Assembly (NCBI GenBank): GCA_029219125.1
Contig: JAQXSU010000023.1
Coordinates: 1-24,044 of the forward strand
DNA length: 24,044 bases
From: Bacillota bacterium
GTDB lineage: Bacteria; Bacillota; Clostridia; Peptostreptococcales; Anaerovoracaceae
Reading direction: 5' to 3'
In this document: positions 23,770-24,044 of the stretch, piece by piece
Numbering within the stretch: position 1 is the first letter of the stretch
Layout of the letters: each line of letters opens with the position of its first letter
Notes under the pieces: generated by a model
The model's database searches: none
Seen by the model: the letters and a program-made list of their open reading frames with translations, nothing else
Told to the model about the DNA's origin: nothing
Program-made: the position numbers and the translations under genes

Positions 23770-24044
23770 ATGATTTGTATTAAAAACGGACTTATCAATG
23801 ATGCAGTAAACCGGGAAGCTTACATGGCGGACATTCTGGTGTCCGGGAACGAGTCTGAACTGCCCGGAAAAATCATCGCCATCGGCACGAATCTGGAAAT
23901 TCCGGAAGGGGCAGAAATCATCGACGCATCCGGTTTGGAAGTGTATCCGGGTTTCGTGGAAGCACACTGTCATACTGGTCTGGACGGCCATGGCGCCGGA
24001 CAGGTGCAGATGGATTATAACGAAGAAAACGATATCGTGACACC
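23770..24044 (+). CDS. Amidohydrolase (imidazolonepropionase-like), N-terminal part, cut by window end
   Basis: Ninety-one codons are visible from an ATG preceded by GGGAGG at 7 nt, open to the window edge. The start is the small beta-sandwich of metal-dependent amidohydrolases (ADILVSG, KIIAIGTNLEIPEGAEIIDA), leading into the barrel motif VYPGFVEAHCHTGL with metal ligands His66 and His68. MDYNEENDIVT resembles the region after that motif in imidazolonepropionase-related proteins of COG1228 type. The substrate is unknown; later ligands are outside the window. It is co-transcribed with the inositol-phosphatase-family gene. Confidence 0.87.
   Translation, partial: MICIKNGLINDAVNREAYMADILVSGNESELPGKIIAIGTNLEIPEGAEIIDASGLEVYPGFVEAHCHTGLDGHGAGQVQMDYNEENDIVT

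Noticed and set aside
1..24044. Mobile elements, CRISPR arrays, tRNA or rRNA genes, origins
   Set aside because: No transposase, integrase, regular repeat array, tRNA cloverleaf or rRNA segment was recognised by reading. The only gene-free stretches above about 200 bp are the control regions described (4849-5098 and 22760-22967).

Overview
The window (about 24 kb, mid-range GC) reads as a chromosomal segment of a Bacillota, most likely a Clostridia/Lachnospiraceae-type gut or anaerobic bacterium. The evidence is strong AGGAGG-type ribosome sites before nearly every gene, dense co-directional operons, a LacI-family uronate regulator and sigma-A-type promoters. The lineage below phylum is inferred. 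I see no mobile element, CRISPR array, rRNA or tRNA.

Layout. Positions 1-1802 (+) hold the 3' end of htpG and a membrane-anchored alpha/beta hydrolase. A two-sided terminator separates them from a minus-strand operon, uxaB-uxaA (1884-4848), the galacturonate arm. A compact divergent control region (about 4870-5098) has two good promoters and two LacI-type operators. From it a long plus-strand series begins: LacI-family regulator, uxaC, amino-acid-type ABC ATPase, two tandem bicupin paralogues, two tandem TIM-barrel isomerase-like paralogues, the ABC substrate-binding lipoprotein and permease, an internal terminator at 13217-13246, uxuA, uxuB, kdgK, kdgA, a second PfkB kinase, gnd, a HAD phosphatase and a LarA-type nickel racemase/epimerase homologue (ends 22759). 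After a terminator and a new promoter come an inositol-monophosphatase-family gene and the start of an amidohydrolase, cut by the window edge.

How the genes work together. UxaC isomerises glucuronate and galacturonate to fructuronate and tagaturonate. UxaB/UxaA convert tagaturonate through altronate to 2-keto-3-deoxygluconate (KDG), and UxuB/UxuA convert fructuronate through mannonate to KDG. KdgK phosphorylates KDG, and KdgA splits KDPG into pyruvate and glyceraldehyde 3-phosphate. The set is complete from free hexuronate to central metabolism, but no known uronate permease and no polysaccharide lyase is present. The only transporter is a polar-amino-acid-type ABC system.

The unusual material is of two kinds. 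First, a cassette (7556-13208) has an amino-acid/opine-type ABC transporter whose ATPase is separated from its other subunits by two bicupins and two TIM-barrel proteins. One TIM-barrel copy keeps all four expected metal ligands and the other has lost three. This looks like an entry module for an uncharacterised uronate derivative. Second, a 3' module (18009-22759) contains a second kinase, 6-phosphogluconate dehydrogenase and a LarA homologue with its nickel-pincer residues intact. It could link mannonate and gluconate by C2 epimerisation and drain uronate carbon into the pentose phosphate pathway. Both proposals are inferences from domain content and gene order.
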